Origin: CABQCM01 sp965145485
Lineage (GTDB): Bacteria > Bacillota > Clostridia > Oscillospirales > Acutalibacteraceae
Length of the DNA: 64,000 bases
Direction: 5' to 3'
Assembly: GCA_965145485.1 (NCBI GenBank)
Contig: CBCTCU010000009.1
Span: forward strand, 8,707 to 72,706
The notes below the pieces were generated by a model. It did not search any database. It saw only the letters and a list, made by a program, of their open reading frames with translations, and was not told where the DNA came from. Both the position numbers and the translations under genes were made by a program. Each line of letters starts with the position of its first letter. The stretch's first letter is position 1. This document shows positions 18,561-27,071 of the stretch, piece after piece.

Positions 18561-19625
18561 TCATTCGAGCGGCTGTGCCGGGGGTGGATTCAAGGGCTGA
18601 TCGCCTCTTTGATCCTGCTTCTCCTGCATCAGCTCGTTGACCATGCGGTCAATCCGGTCGTCAACGTCCGATTCCGTAGAAACCGCTTTGGCCGCCTCAA
18701 CCGACTCGGCTGCTTGTTCCTCTTGCGCTGAAGCCGTGCTTTCCCTCAGGTTAACCTCCTGCGCATCCGCGCGATGCTCCAAAGGATGCGCGGCTTGCAG
18801 TTCCTGCACATCCTCCCCTTCCTCTTCCAGTACCGGCGACTGTACCGAGGCGATATGATAACGCACCAAAAAAACCACAATGTACAGGATGCTGATCAAA
18901 GAGGTGATTTCCAAATCTGACCCATGCGCGGTCAAATCAGAGCGCCCCATCAGCCCGGCCGCCATACGCGGCAGAGTGACCATAGCACAAGCTGCGGCGG
19001 CAGATATACCGAAGCCATATCCCCACTGAGCGGCCCGGCCGGAATTCATGCCGGTTACCATACGGGTATGATAAAGCCAGAACATCATCGTCAGGGCCAG
19101 CGCAAAGACCTCCAACACCCCTTCGGATATATAGATCACCCCATGAAAGCGGGTATAAAAGAGGACCAGCTTCACCGCGGACCACAACGGCACTGCGCCA
19201 AACAACACCCCTGGAGTGCAACGCCCGCCGCGTAAAAAGTCAACCCCGCTGCAAATAAAGTAGGCCATCGCTAACAGGGCGAAAAAGCCGATGATATAGT
19301 TGAGTACCGGCGAATTCACCGACGGCCGCACCAAGGAAGCAATTGTGTCAAAGCCCAGTGCAACCGCCATACCGAACGAGACGACCCCCAGTTCGGGGGC
19401 ACGGGCAATCACGCCCGCTTTCGGCTCGCTGAGCAACCGAAACAACACGACGCACAAGATCATGCCGGCGGCAAAGGCCACCGAGGCGATCATACCGACC
19501 GTACGGGCGGATGCGGTATAAAATCCCGTTTCCGGATCAATCGAAGTAAAATACAGGGCAATCCGGCCTGCCACGGCGGCAGCTGCCAGCAGGGCAAAGA
19601 CAATACAAAGCGGTTTTCGACGCAC
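18561..19625 (-). CDS. polytopic membrane protein of unknown function
   Basis: A 354-residue protein with about seven to eight predicted membrane helices in residues 1-270 and a long cytoplasmic-type C-terminal tail (about 275-354) rich in Glu, Gln and Ala. The start is a GTG (19625) with GGGAGGC eight bases upstream. The citrate synthase gene ends 67 bases upstream on the same strand with no terminator between, so the two are probably cotranscribed. I do not recognise a named family. Confidence 0.75.
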   Translation of the reverse strand: MRRKPLCIVFALLAAAAVAGRIALYFTSIDPETGFYTASARTVGMIASVAFAAGMILCVVLFRLLSEPKAGVIARAPELGVVSFGMAVALGFDTIASLVRPSVNSPVLNYIIGFFALLAMAYFICSGVDFLRGGRCTPGVLFGAVPLWSAVKLVLFYTRFHGVIYISEGVLEVFALALTMMFWLYHTRMVTGMNSGRAAQWGYGFGISAAAACAMVTLPRMAAGLMGRSDLTAHGSDLEITSLISILYIVVFLVRYHIASVQSPVLEEEGEDVQELQAAHPLEHRADAQEVNLRESTASAQEEQAAESVEAAKAVSTESDVDDRIDRMVNELMQEKQDQRGDQPLNPPPAQPLE

Positions 19626-19692
19626 TTACGTCGCCTCCCAAATCCATGATGAAGGTATGCACCGGTCTATCGGCCGGGCGCATTGGAATTCC

Positions 19693-21057
19693 TTATTTAC
19701 GCTCACTCAGCGGCGTGTACTTGCGGGTGTGGATGACCGATTTGTAAGCCGGGCGTATAATCCGTCCGCCGGTTACGATCTCCTCCACCCGATGGGCGCA
19801 CCAGCCGGCAATGCGGGCAATGGCGAACAGTGGGCAGAACAAATCCTCGTTGATCCCCAGCGTGCGGTAAACCAGGCCGGAATAAAGATCGACGTTGGCG
19901 CACATAGTCTTGATCTCCCCCCGCTGCTTGGCAAAAACCTGCGGCGCCAGACGCTCTACCCCTTCCAACAGGGTAAATTCTTTCTCAAAGCCCTTTTCCA
20001 GCGCGAGAGAACGGGCCTGCTCGCGCAGAATTATGGCGCGCGGGTCGCTTAGGGTATAGACCGCGTGCCCCATTCCGTAAATCAGGCCGGAGCGGTCTCC
20101 CGCCTCCTTCTGAATCACTTTGGTCAGGAAAGCGATGATTTCCTCGTCGTCTTTATAATCCTTGACCTCCTGCTTCATAAAGTCAAGCATCTCAATGACT
20201 TTACCATTGGCCCCACCATGCCTAGGCCCCTTGAGCGAACCAATGGCCGCGGCAATTGCCGAATAGGTATCGGTCCCGGAACTGGACAGCACACGGGTAG
20301 TGAAGGTGGAGTTGTTGCCGCCGCCATGCTCGGCGTGCAAAATGAGGCAGGTATCGAGCAGCCGCGCTTCCTCGGGCGTAAAGCACCGGTCGGAACGCAT
20401 GGCCGATAGAATGAATTCTGCCGTCGAGTGCGACTTGTCGATGGGGTGAAAATACATGCTCTTGTTCTCAAAATGCCGCCGCTTCACCTGATAGGCATAC
20501 ACCATAATGGTTGGCAGGCGGGCAATGAGCTCGATCGACTGACGCAGGACATTGGGGATGGACGTATTGTCCGGCGTTGCATCGTAAGAATACAAAGCGA
20601 GCACCGAACGTGCCAGCTTGTTCATCACATTGGCCGAGGGGGCCTTGATGATCATGTCCTCGGCAAAATATTCGGGCAGCTCCCGGCACTCGGCCAGGAT
20701 ATTGCGGAAGCCGGCCAACTTCTCTACGTCGGGCAACTCCCCGAACAGCAGCAGCCAGGCGGTTTCTTCAAAGCCAAAGCGCTTTTCGCTGTTGCAGGCA
20801 TTGACGATATCGTTGACGTCAATGCCACGGTAGACCAGCCGGCCCTCGGCCGGTACCTTTTCCCCGTCGCTGACCACATAGCCGTGCACATTACAGATAT
20901 TGGTCAGGCCCGCCATCACGCCGGAACCGTTGGCGTTGCGCAGGCCGCGTTTGACGTCATATTTGTCGTAATAGGCGGGATCTATGTAGTTATATTTCTT
21001 ATATTCCTCGCATAGGTTGGACAAGGACAGCATGGATATTTTACTCTTCTCCGCCAC
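19693..21057 (-). CDS. citrate synthase
   Basis: Condenses oxaloacetate and acetyl-CoA to citrate; in anaerobic Clostridia this usually feeds 2-oxoglutarate and glutamate synthesis. The 454-residue product carries LILHAEHGGGNNSTF (catalytic and structural His, about residue 245), GPRHGGANGKVIEM (about 280), YGMGHAVYTLSDPRA (catalytic His and Asp region, about 345) and a C-terminal arginine-containing segment. The N-terminal extension of about 40 residues is typical of the clostridial long form. The start is taken at GTG 21057 with GGAGGT eight bases upstream; an open frame reaching 21144 would overlap its own promoter. Confidence 0.93.
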   Translation of the reverse strand: MAEKSKISMLSLSNLCEEYKKYNYIDPAYYDKYDVKRGLRNANGSGVMAGLTNICNVHGYVVSDGEKVPAEGRLVYRGIDVNDIVNACNSEKRFGFEETAWLLLFGELPDVEKLAGFRNILAECRELPEYFAEDMIIKAPSANVMNKLARSVLALYSYDATPDNTSIPNVLRQSIELIARLPTIMVYAYQVKRRHFENKSMYFHPIDKSHSTAEFILSAMRSDRCFTPEEARLLDTCLILHAEHGGGNNSTFTTRVLSSSGTDTYSAIAAAIGSLKGPRHGGANGKVIEMLDFMKQEVKDYKDDEEIIAFLTKVIQKEAGDRSGLIYGMGHAVYTLSDPRAIILREQARSLALEKGFEKEFTLLEGVERLAPQVFAKQRGEIKTMCANVDLYSGLVYRTLGINEDLFCPLFAIARIAGWCAHRVEEIVTGGRIIRPAYKSVIHTRKYTPLSERK

Positions 21058-21115
21058 AGGGGGACACCTCCAAGTATTCGCTAATCTTCTCACATCAATT
21101 CTATATAGATAATTA

Positions 21116-21144
21116 ATTATATCCGTTCTCACCCAAAGTGTCAA
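21116..21144 (-). promoter_or_regulatory. consensus sigma-A promoter for citrate synthase
   Basis: On the - strand: TTGACA (21139-21144), 17-base spacer, TATAAT (21116-21121). Both hexamers are perfect consensus. A 12-bp palindrome ATAATTAATTAT (21109-21120) overlaps the -10 box. Confidence 0.88.
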
Positions 21145-21169
21145 TATAAAACAGAAAGGATTTTGAACA

Positions 21170-22174
21170 ATGAAACAGGTCTACGCTTCCATCTGCCTCA
21201 TGCTCCTGCTGCTGATGCTCATTGTGCCTGCACTGGCCGTCGGGGGCGGGACAAGCGGCCAGAACACGCCCTCCACCAGCAACGCCGAGCCCTCTCCCTC
21301 CCCCACGGCGGCGGGCGAAATCTCGGTGCTGCACGTCGAAACCGGCGAGGTCAAGACCTATTCCATGGCCGACTACCTCTTTGGCGTTCTCGCCGCCGAA
21401 ATATCCTACGACGCGCCGGCGGAAGCCCTCAAGGCCCAGGCTGTGGCGGCTTATTCCATTGCCTGTCGCCGCAAAGCCGAGCGCGCGGCGGGCAACACCA
21501 GCCGGCCCGGCCCCGCCGCCGGGGCGGATATTTCCGACGACTACCATTACGATCAAAGCTTTGTCACCCGCGAGCAGCTCAAAGAAAAATGGGGGGATCA
21601 GTATGAGGAGCGCGCCTCCCTCATCGACCAGGCCGTGCAGGCCGTGTCGGGCATCGCCCTGCTGTATAACGGCGAGCCGGCCGATGCGGTCTACCACTCC
21701 ATATCGGCGGGAAAGACCGAATCGGCCGAAGTGGTGTGGGGCTCTGCCGTCCCCTACCTGGTGCCGGTCGAATCGGTTGGAGATTTGCTAGCCCCCGATT
21801 ATTTAAGCAGCGCGACCTTTACCCCGGATGAGCTGCGCGAAAAGCTTTCCGCCCTGTGCGCCCTGGAGGGTGAGCCGGCGGATTGGATTGGGGAGTGCGA
21901 TTACTCCTCCTCCGGCACGGTCAAAACCATCCAGCTTGCGGGCGTCACGCTGACCGGCCAGCAGGTCCGCTCGGCCTTGGAGTTGCGCTCGGCCAATTTT
22001 GACCTGGCTTATCAGGAGGGCTCCTTTGTCTTTACCGTGCGGGGTTACGGGCACGGTGTGGGGATGAGCCAGTATGGCGCACAGTGCATGGCGCAGCAGG
22101 GAAGCAGCTACACCGAAATTCTCTCCTGGTATTATCCGGGCTGTACCGTGGAAATGTTCACAAATCGGTCATGA
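21170..22174 (+). CDS. spoIID: SpoIID/LytB-domain protein (stage II sporulation protein D-like)
   Basis: SpoIID is a lytic transglycosylase that trims septal peptidoglycan during engulfment in sporulation. The 334-residue product has a signal anchor (residues 6-24), a low-complexity Pro/Ser/Thr linker, then the SpoIID domain from about residue 50: SMADYLFGVLAAEIS with the conserved Glu, EALKAQAVAAYSIACRR, YHSISAGKTESA, and the C-terminal GYGHGVGMSQYGA. Start at ATG 21170 with AGAAAGGA upstream. It is divergent from citrate synthase. No SpoIIM or SpoIIP is nearby, so a vegetative LytB-like role is possible but less likely. Confidence 0.87.
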   Translation: MKQVYASICLMLLLLMLIVPALAVGGGTSGQNTPSTSNAEPSPSPTAAGEISVLHVETGEVKTYSMADYLFGVLAAEISYDAPAEALKAQAVAAYSIACRRKAERAAGNTSRPGPAAGADISDDYHYDQSFVTREQLKEKWGDQYEERASLIDQAVQAVSGIALLYNGEPADAVYHSISAGKTESAEVVWGSAVPYLVPVESVGDLLAPDYLSSATFTPDELREKLSALCALEGEPADWIGECDYSSSGTVKTIQLAGVTLTGQQVRSALELRSANFDLAYQEGSFVFTVRGYGHGVGMSQYGAQCMAQQGSSYTEILSWYYPGCTVEMFTNRS

Positions 22175-22268
22175 ATTCTTGGAAATTCTGCCACAAATGC
22201 CGGATATACTATGGACAACGAAGCAAGAGATGCTTCGAAACACACAGAGAGGAGTGGATAACATCTCG

Positions 22269-22703
22269 ATGAGCACCAAAAGCCCCAAGCGCTACGATGC
22301 CAAGGTCATCGTTTGCGCGACTGCACAGCCGGAATGCCGCAGGTTAATCCAGGTAGGAAAGGCGATGGCTCAGACGCAGGGGGTGTCGCTGGAGATATTA
22401 AACGTCCAGCCTTTGATGCGAGACAATTTGCAATGGGTCGAGCATCTCGACAAGCTGTATGAAATCGCCCGTGACGAGGGTGCGCAGCTTTCGGTTTACT
22501 ACAACGATTTTCCAGTCGCGGTGGCCGCCACCCATATCAGCCGCTGCCATGCGACGGACATCATTACCGGTTTTCCCGATCCGGGAACCACCAACTATTT
22601 TATCTCCATGCTGCATACCTTGCTGCCCGATGTGAGAATTCACATGGTGGACAAAAAGGGCCGCGTCCATGTTATGGAAGTGGAGTGCCCCGCTACCGTG
22701 TGA
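22269..22703 (+). CDS. universal-stress-protein-like small protein
   Basis: A 144-residue alpha/beta protein: KVIVCATAQPECRRLIQVGK begins with the first strand and helix of a UspA-like fold (as in the Usp domain of KdpD), followed by GVSLEILNVQ and a second half with HATDIITGFPDPGTTNYF. Function is not established. The ATG at 22269 is about 14 bases after AGAGGAG, longer than normal; a GTG at 22254 is too close to that site. It lies 94 bases after spoIID on the same strand. Confidence 0.65.
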   Translation: MSTKSPKRYDAKVIVCATAQPECRRLIQVGKAMAQTQGVSLEILNVQPLMRDNLQWVEHLDKLYEIARDEGAQLSVYYNDFPVAVAATHISRCHATDIITGFPDPGTTNYFISMLHTLLPDVRIHMVDKKGRVHVMEVECPATV

Positions 22704-23529
22704 TATCACCGGCACATTGTGATAGACCATCCTCCCGTCCGGTTTTCCGGACGATAGATATTGGCCGGCGCAGTTTTACGCATTTGCTTTCGCCGGCCCG
22801 GCTGCCCCGCCAGATGCAACCGCAAGCGGTGCGGCCCCCAAAATTACCATCCCCGTTTTCTTTTTTTCCTTCCTTTTTTGTTGCGAAAACGCCCCGAGGC
22901 CATGCCTCTGGGGCGTTTTCGTTTGTCCGCCAAATGTCATATGCCGGTCGGGAGCCCCCTGGGGATAACCGGGCGCACAAAAAATATACTCGACAATGCG
23001 AATGCATGACCACCGCCCCGGGACAGGTTGCGATAGTATTCCCCCTCCACCCGCCGGATGTATGACATTTCCGCACGGAGAAAATCGAGAGGCATTTCTT
23101 TTGCCATTGATCAACACAGGCAAATCCGTCGGTATGGCCCTATCGGGTGGTGGTTTTCTGCCGTCACAGCGCCGGGGACGCCCGCACAAGGCGCGCTTGT
23201 GGCAAATCGACGGGGTAGCGTAAGGGGCTTTCCACCAGCTCCCCATTTCCCTGCTACAGTTCTCCGTCGCTCGCATTGCCCGTCGTGGATGCGGTGGTTT
23301 GGGGATTGGCCGTTTGTCTCAACACGGCTTGTTCCCCGGTTTGCCACAGCGTGGAATAGCCCAAGCATAGAAAGCCGGGCTATGCAAACGCCTCTTTCCG
23401 CCCATCCGGATATCTCCATGCAGCCAACCGGGCAAAATATTTTTAGGGGACGGCACAAAGCCGCCCCCCTGAAAATGTCGCATCCATCCTCGGCCGCGCC
23501 GCAAAGCCTGCAAGCGGGCCGTCTAGAAA
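22704..23529. other. long intergenic region between convergent genes
   Basis: No supported gene. It holds the terminator at 22884-22921 and pyrimidine-rich bases before it. Several overlapping open frames exist only because of high GC content. Confidence 0.45.
22884..22921. terminator. bidirectional hairpin terminator
   Basis: CGAAAACGCCCCGAGGC (from 22884) pairs with GCCTC-T-GGGGCGTTTTCG (to 22921) with one bulged T. It is preceded by pyrimidine runs and followed by TTTTCGTTT, so it can act on both strands. Confidence 0.7.
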
Positions 23530-24090
23530 TCACGGCGTGGAAGCCGAGCCATATCGCTCATGATACTCCTGCCGGGTCATCGAATAGCACAGGTCGTCGG
23601 TCACTTCCCCATTGGGCAGCACGGTGGCGTCGCGCAAAAAACCTTCGTAATGGAACCCAAGCTTCTCAATCACCCGCTTGGAGCGCCGGTTGAAGGGATA
23701 ATGAAACACCGAAACCAGGTCCAATCCCAGTTCCTCAAAGGCATACCGCAGCACTTCCCGACAGACCTCGGGCATCATGCCGCGGCCCCAATAGGGCTCG
23801 TCGAGCCCATACCCCAGCATCCTCACCCGCTCAAACGCCCTGCCGCGCTTCTGGTCGGGGTGCAGCCCCACCGTCCCGATCACCCGGCCGCTGGCGCGAT
23901 CCTCAATGGCCCAGATCTGATCGTCCTCAATGTATTGCTTTAAAATCGCCTCGGATTCCTCCAGCGACTCGTGCGGCTTCCATCCGGCCATGGTGCCCAC
24001 GATGGGATTTTTAGCATAGTCGTAAAAATCCTGGGTGTCCCGCATACGAAAGGTGCGCAAAATGGTTCGTTCGGTGGATAGCTGCTTCAT
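23530..24090 (-). CDS. GNAT acetyltransferase, RimJ/RimL type
   Basis: Acetyl-CoA-dependent N-acetyltransferase of 186 residues. It begins STERTILRTFRMRD, the usual RimJ-type start, and has VIGTVGLHPD, the acetyl-CoA-binding segment GYGLDEPYWGRGMMPEVCRE (about residues 93-112), and NRRSKRVIEKLGFHYEGFLR (about 134). The substrate is not predictable; relatives acetylate ribosomal proteins or small amines including some antibiotics. It begins 24 bases after the DUF6125-like gene, in the same direction as the ABC-F resistance gene. Confidence 0.9.
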   Translation of the reverse strand: MKQLSTERTILRTFRMRDTQDFYDYAKNPIVGTMAGWKPHESLEESEAILKQYIEDDQIWAIEDRASGRVIGTVGLHPDQKRGRAFERVRMLGYGLDEPYWGRGMMPEVCREVLRYAFEELGLDLVSVFHYPFNRRSKRVIEKLGFHYEGFLRDATVLPNGEVTDDLCYSMTRQEYHERYGSASTP

Positions 24091-24114
24091 GCTATCGTCC
24101 CCCCTCTCGAATGG

Positions 24115-24630
24115 TCATGCCTTCAAGGTAAAACGCCAGGCGCAGCAACAGCTTTCGTCGCGGATATCAGGATAGCAGCTGATGCATTCGCACGCAATGC
24201 GCTCGTCAATGGCCTTGGCAAAGCCGGTATATTCGACCAGCCCCACCCGCTTGCAGGGATGAAAGGGCATGCCCTTGCGCGCCCGGGCGGTCTGCACCCG
24301 GCACTCCAGCGCGCGGTAGATCAGGCTGTCGCCCTCGAGGATCACTTCATCCCGGTTGAGGTTGGCATAAAAACGGTAACGCAGCGCCTGCGCCAGCCCC
24401 TCCAGCCCAGGGTGGTCGGGCAAGGCGAGAAACCTTTTGATACGGCCCGCCTCGATGGCGGTAAACCGCTCCCAGGCACGCTCGTCATGCTCCATCGCCT
24501 CGTCCATCCCCAGCTTCTGCTCAATCGACTGAAACCAGACCCCATCCAACGCCAGCCAATTTTTAGAGTATAGCTCGATCAGCTCATAGAGCTGCCCGCG
24601 CGACAGCCCGTCGAGCGCTTGGTTGTTCAT
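24115..24630 (-). CDS. DUF6125-like conserved protein
   Basis: A 171-residue protein, probably cytoplasmic, starting MNNQALDGLSRGQLYELIEL. It contains KNWLALDGVWFQSIEQKLGMDEA, an arrangement I associate with proteins named DUF6125 in Clostridia, and a C-terminal cysteine cluster (CECISCYPD, then DESCCCAWRF) that could bind metal. An earlier CKRVGLVEYTGFAKAIDER resembles L-2-amino-thiazoline-carboxylate hydrolase-type proteins. No reaction is assigned. The start has AAGGAGAAGG upstream. Confidence 0.6.
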   Translation of the reverse strand: MNNQALDGLSRGQLYELIELYSKNWLALDGVWFQSIEQKLGMDEAMEHDERAWERFTAIEAGRIKRFLALPDHPGLEGLAQALRYRFYANLNRDEVILEGDSLIYRALECRVQTARARKGMPFHPCKRVGLVEYTGFAKAIDERIACECISCYPDIRDESCCCAWRFTLKA

Positions 24631-24680
24631 GGCATCCTTCTCCTTTCTTAGCCGGCGCGCAAGGGGCAGCCGCAGGGGCT

Positions 24681-24730
24681 GGATAACATCCTAGCGTGTA
24701 GGGAGTCTTTCCCCTGTGCCAGTGTTATCC
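24681..24730. repeat. inverted repeat between ABC-F and DUF6125-like genes
   Basis: GGATAACA (24681-24688) and TGTTATCC (24723-24730) form an exact 8-bp inverted repeat with an inner GGGA/TTCCC hairpin. No T-tract, so it looks like RNA structure or an operator rather than a terminator. Confidence 0.35.
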
Positions 24731-24828
24731 CATGCTGCGCAACCAACCGCCCCCTGCTCCATCTACCGGATTCCATCCCGGGCCGCCCATTGCATCCGCG
24801 CGCCGGATGGTTCGGCGTCCAGCCCCGT

Positions 24829-26325
24829 TCAGCCGTCTGCCCGGCCCAAATGGCATATCTCGGTTGCTACCCGCTGGACAAACGCCTCGTCATGCTCGAC
24901 GAAAACCAGCGTGGGGCGGCATTGCACAATCAATTCTTCTATCTGCATGCGGGAAATCACGTCAATGTAATTGAGGGGCTCGTCCCAAATATGCAGGTGA
25001 GCCCTTTCGCACAGGCTGCGCGCAATGGCCGCCTTTTTCCGCTGGCCTGCGCTGAGCTGCGCGAGATCCCGTTCAAACAGTGCGCGGGAAAAGCCCAGCT
25101 TGCGCAACAGGGCCAGATAAAGGCTTTCCTCCACACCGGCCCGCCGGGCATACTCCCGCACGCCGCCCGTCATCGCGGATGTGTCCTGCGGCACATAGGA
25201 GATTTGGAGATGGCTGCCGAGGATGACCTCCCCTTCCGACGGGGAAAGCTCGCCCAGTAGCAGACGCAGCAGGGTCGTCTTTCCGGAACCAGTGGGGCCG
25301 CTCAGCGCCAGGCGTTCGCCCGTCCGGATGGTAAGGCTGCAATCACGCAGCGCCTCCTTGTGGCCATAGAGCACCGTAACATGGCGTAGCTCAGCCAAAC
25401 GGTCTCCCGGATAGGGCAGCTGGGCCAGCTTGAGCGGCTCGGATATCTCCAGGTTTTGCAGCAGCCCCTTTTTCTCCTCCATGGCCCGCTCGCTGCGCTG
25501 CTGCATCTGCTTGGCGCGCTTCATGACCTTGGCCGCCTTATGCCCGGCATAGCCGCGGTCGATGCTGCCGCTTGTAGAATCGGTACGATACTTGGCCCGC
25601 TCGGCCCGGCCAGACCAGCTTGCCGTCTGCCCGGCCGCCTGGGAGAGGCGGGCAATCTCTTTTTCCAGTTTGCTTCTCTGCGCCGCCTCAGACGCTTCGC
25701 GCCGTTGTTTTTCCTCCAGATAAGTGGAAAAATTGCCTTTGTGCACGAGCACGCCGGTGCGCTCTATCGACATCACATGATCCACGCAACGGTCGAGAAA
25801 AGCACGGTCATGCGAAATCAGCAAAAATCCCTTCTCCTGCCGACGCAGGTACCCTGCAACCTGCCGGCGGGCCTGCATGTCGAGATGGTTGGTCGGCTCG
25901 TCGATGAGAAGATAACGGTTTTCCCGGCTAAACAGCGCGGCCAGCAAAACCTTTGCGCGCTCCCCATGGCTCAAGCTGCCAAAGGGGCGCTCGAGCGCCT
26001 CGTCCTCCAGCCCCAATAGGGAGCATTCCCTTACAATCCGCCATTCCTCGCACTGGCCAACCGCCAAGGCCGCTTCCCCAGCCGTCCCCTGCAAACGATC
26101 AGTTGGAAAGGGAAAATAGTCGAATCCGGTGGAGGCGGCAATGGATCCACGATACTCAAGCTCCCCCATCAGCAGGCGAAGAAGCGTGGTTTTCCCCCGG
26201 CCGTTGCGGCCGGTGAGGCCGAGCTTCCAATCGGTATCCCACTCAAACGAGGCGTCCTGGAATACCGGCTCGATCCCTCCATCGTAAGTAAAGCTGAGAT
26301 GACTGACGCGGATTAGCGACATCAT
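24829..26325 (-). CDS. ABC-F ATPase, Lsa/Vga-type ribosomal protection protein
   Basis: ABC-F proteins of this subgroup bind the ribosomal E site and displace peptidyl-transferase-centre antibiotics (lincosamides, pleuromutilins, streptogramin A). The 498-residue product has two ABC domains and no membrane helices. Domain 1: GLTGRNGRGKTTLLRL (about 36-51), signature LSHGERAK, Walker B LLIDEPTNHLD. A Lys/Arg-rich coiled linker with KAAKVMKRAKQMQQRSE follows. Domain 2: SGPTGSGKTTLLRL, signature LSAGQRKKAAIARSL, Walker B HIWDEPLNYIDV, the last being characteristic of Lsa/Vga relatives. Start at ATG 26325 (or 26322) after AAGGGGG. The open frame continues upstream through the leader but the promoter and hairpin argue against coding there. 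Confidence 0.88.
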   Translation of the reverse strand: MMSLIRVSHLSFTYDGGIEPVFQDASFEWDTDWKLGLTGRNGRGKTTLLRLLMGELEYRGSIAASTGFDYFPFPTDRLQGTAGEAALAVGQCEEWRIVRECSLLGLEDEALERPFGSLSHGERAKVLLAALFSRENRYLLIDEPTNHLDMQARRQVAGYLRRQEKGFLLISHDRAFLDRCVDHVMSIERTGVLVHKGNFSTYLEEKQRREASEAAQRSKLEKEIARLSQAAGQTASWSGRAERAKYRTDSTSGSIDRGYAGHKAAKVMKRAKQMQQRSERAMEEKKGLLQNLEISEPLKLAQLPYPGDRLAELRHVTVLYGHKEALRDCSLTIRTGERLALSGPTGSGKTTLLRLLLGELSPSEGEVILGSHLQISYVPQDTSAMTGGVREYARRAGVEESLYLALLRKLGFSRALFERDLAQLSAGQRKKAAIARSLCERAHLHIWDEPLNYIDVISRMQIEELIVQCRPTLVFVEHDEAFVQRVATEICHLGRADG

Positions 26326-26340
26326 CCACACCCCCTTGAT

Positions 26341-26379
26341 AACAAAATAAGCCGCAAGAAAGTCTCCTTTCCCGCGGCT
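26341..26379 (-). terminator. attenuator hairpin before the ABC-F start
   Basis: On the - strand AGCCGCGGGAAAG (26379-26367) pairs with CTTTCTTGCGGCT (26362-26350) through 13 pairs including two G-U, closed by a GAGA tetraloop and followed by TATTTTGTT (26349-26341). It ends 15 bases before the ABC-F ATG, so it would block expression unless opened. Confidence 0.78.
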
Positions 26380-26620
26380 CTCAAGAGGGAATGCAGAAAA
26401 CGCACGCCGAATCCGATCGGGGTAATATCCCGGCCGGCCTGCTTGCGCCCAAAGCATTAGAATGTGGGAAACCAAACCTTTCTTGCTGCATATGCACGGC
26501 AAAGGTGTAACCGCCCGCCTACCGCCGCCCTGCATGGCAGGGAAGCACGGTAAAACCGCGACGCTAATACACCGCCGTCTTAGCCCCACCCCGGGACAAA
26601 CCCCGGTCAGGGCCAACTGG

Positions 26621-26641
26621 CTAGCAAGAAAGATTGCGCAT
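26621..26641 (-). CDS. putative leader peptide MRNLSC of the ABC-F gene
   Basis: ATG at 26641 to TAG at 26621, six codons. AAAGGAG (26656-26650) lies exactly eight bases before the ATG, one of the best ribosome binding sites in the region. The stop codon lies in the 5' arm of the next hairpin (TAGCC 26623-26619 with GGCTA 26585-26581, inner CCGGG/CCCGG). This is the arrangement expected of a stalling peptide for drug-induced antitermination. Confidence 0.55.
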   Translation of the reverse strand: MRNLSC

Positions 26642-26773
26642 GCTCCCATCTCCTTTGTCAAAGTAACAGGTCTTGTATCCACAGCGGCCGCCCCAGCCGA
26701 CAGGCCAAGGAACATCCCTCTACAGCAAAAATTATCGCTGTGAAAACAACTTCGGACAACCTGATTAAAAGTT

Positions 26774-26802
26774 ATTATATCAAACCCGCTCTGTTTCGTC
26801 AA
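26774..26802 (-). promoter_or_regulatory. sigma-A promoter of the ABC-F operon
   Basis: On the - strand TTGACG (26802-26797), 17-base spacer, TATAAT (26779-26774). Located 450 bases upstream of the ABC-F start codon. Confidence 0.85.
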
Positions 26803-27071
26803 GCACTCTTTCCCAAATTATTATAATAACTGGAAAACGAATCAAATAAAAACCATCCACGCAATCGGAGAACCGAGAAAGCACAGCAGGGCCGGCGGGC
26901 AGGCCGCCAGGGAGACCTGCAACATTTCGCCGCTTTGTATCCCTTCCTCCGCAACCCGTCAACGGGCATCGATTCTGCAAAATAGCCGGTCTCTATGACG
27001 AAAGGTGTCCTCCCGCGTGCGCTCGCATCTTGCTGCGAAAGCTTTTTACCTTTCCTGACAGGGAGGTGGCT

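Larger units (their letters stand above)
26326..26766 (-). promoter_or_regulatory. 5' leader of the ABC-F gene, attenuator architecture
   Basis: The promoter at 26774-26802 implies a transcript start near 26767, leaving about 440 untranslated bases. In order on the - strand: a six-codon frame at 26641-26621, a hairpin beginning at its stop codon (26623-26581), further stems, and a rho-independent terminator hairpin (26379-26350) with a T-rich run, then the ABC-F ribosome binding site. Confidence 0.7.

Noticed and set aside
26326..26802. In-frame upstream extension of the ABC-F protein
   Set aside because: It would cover the promoter, leader hairpins and attenuator, and homologues begin at the chosen ATG; the open frame is explained by GC content.
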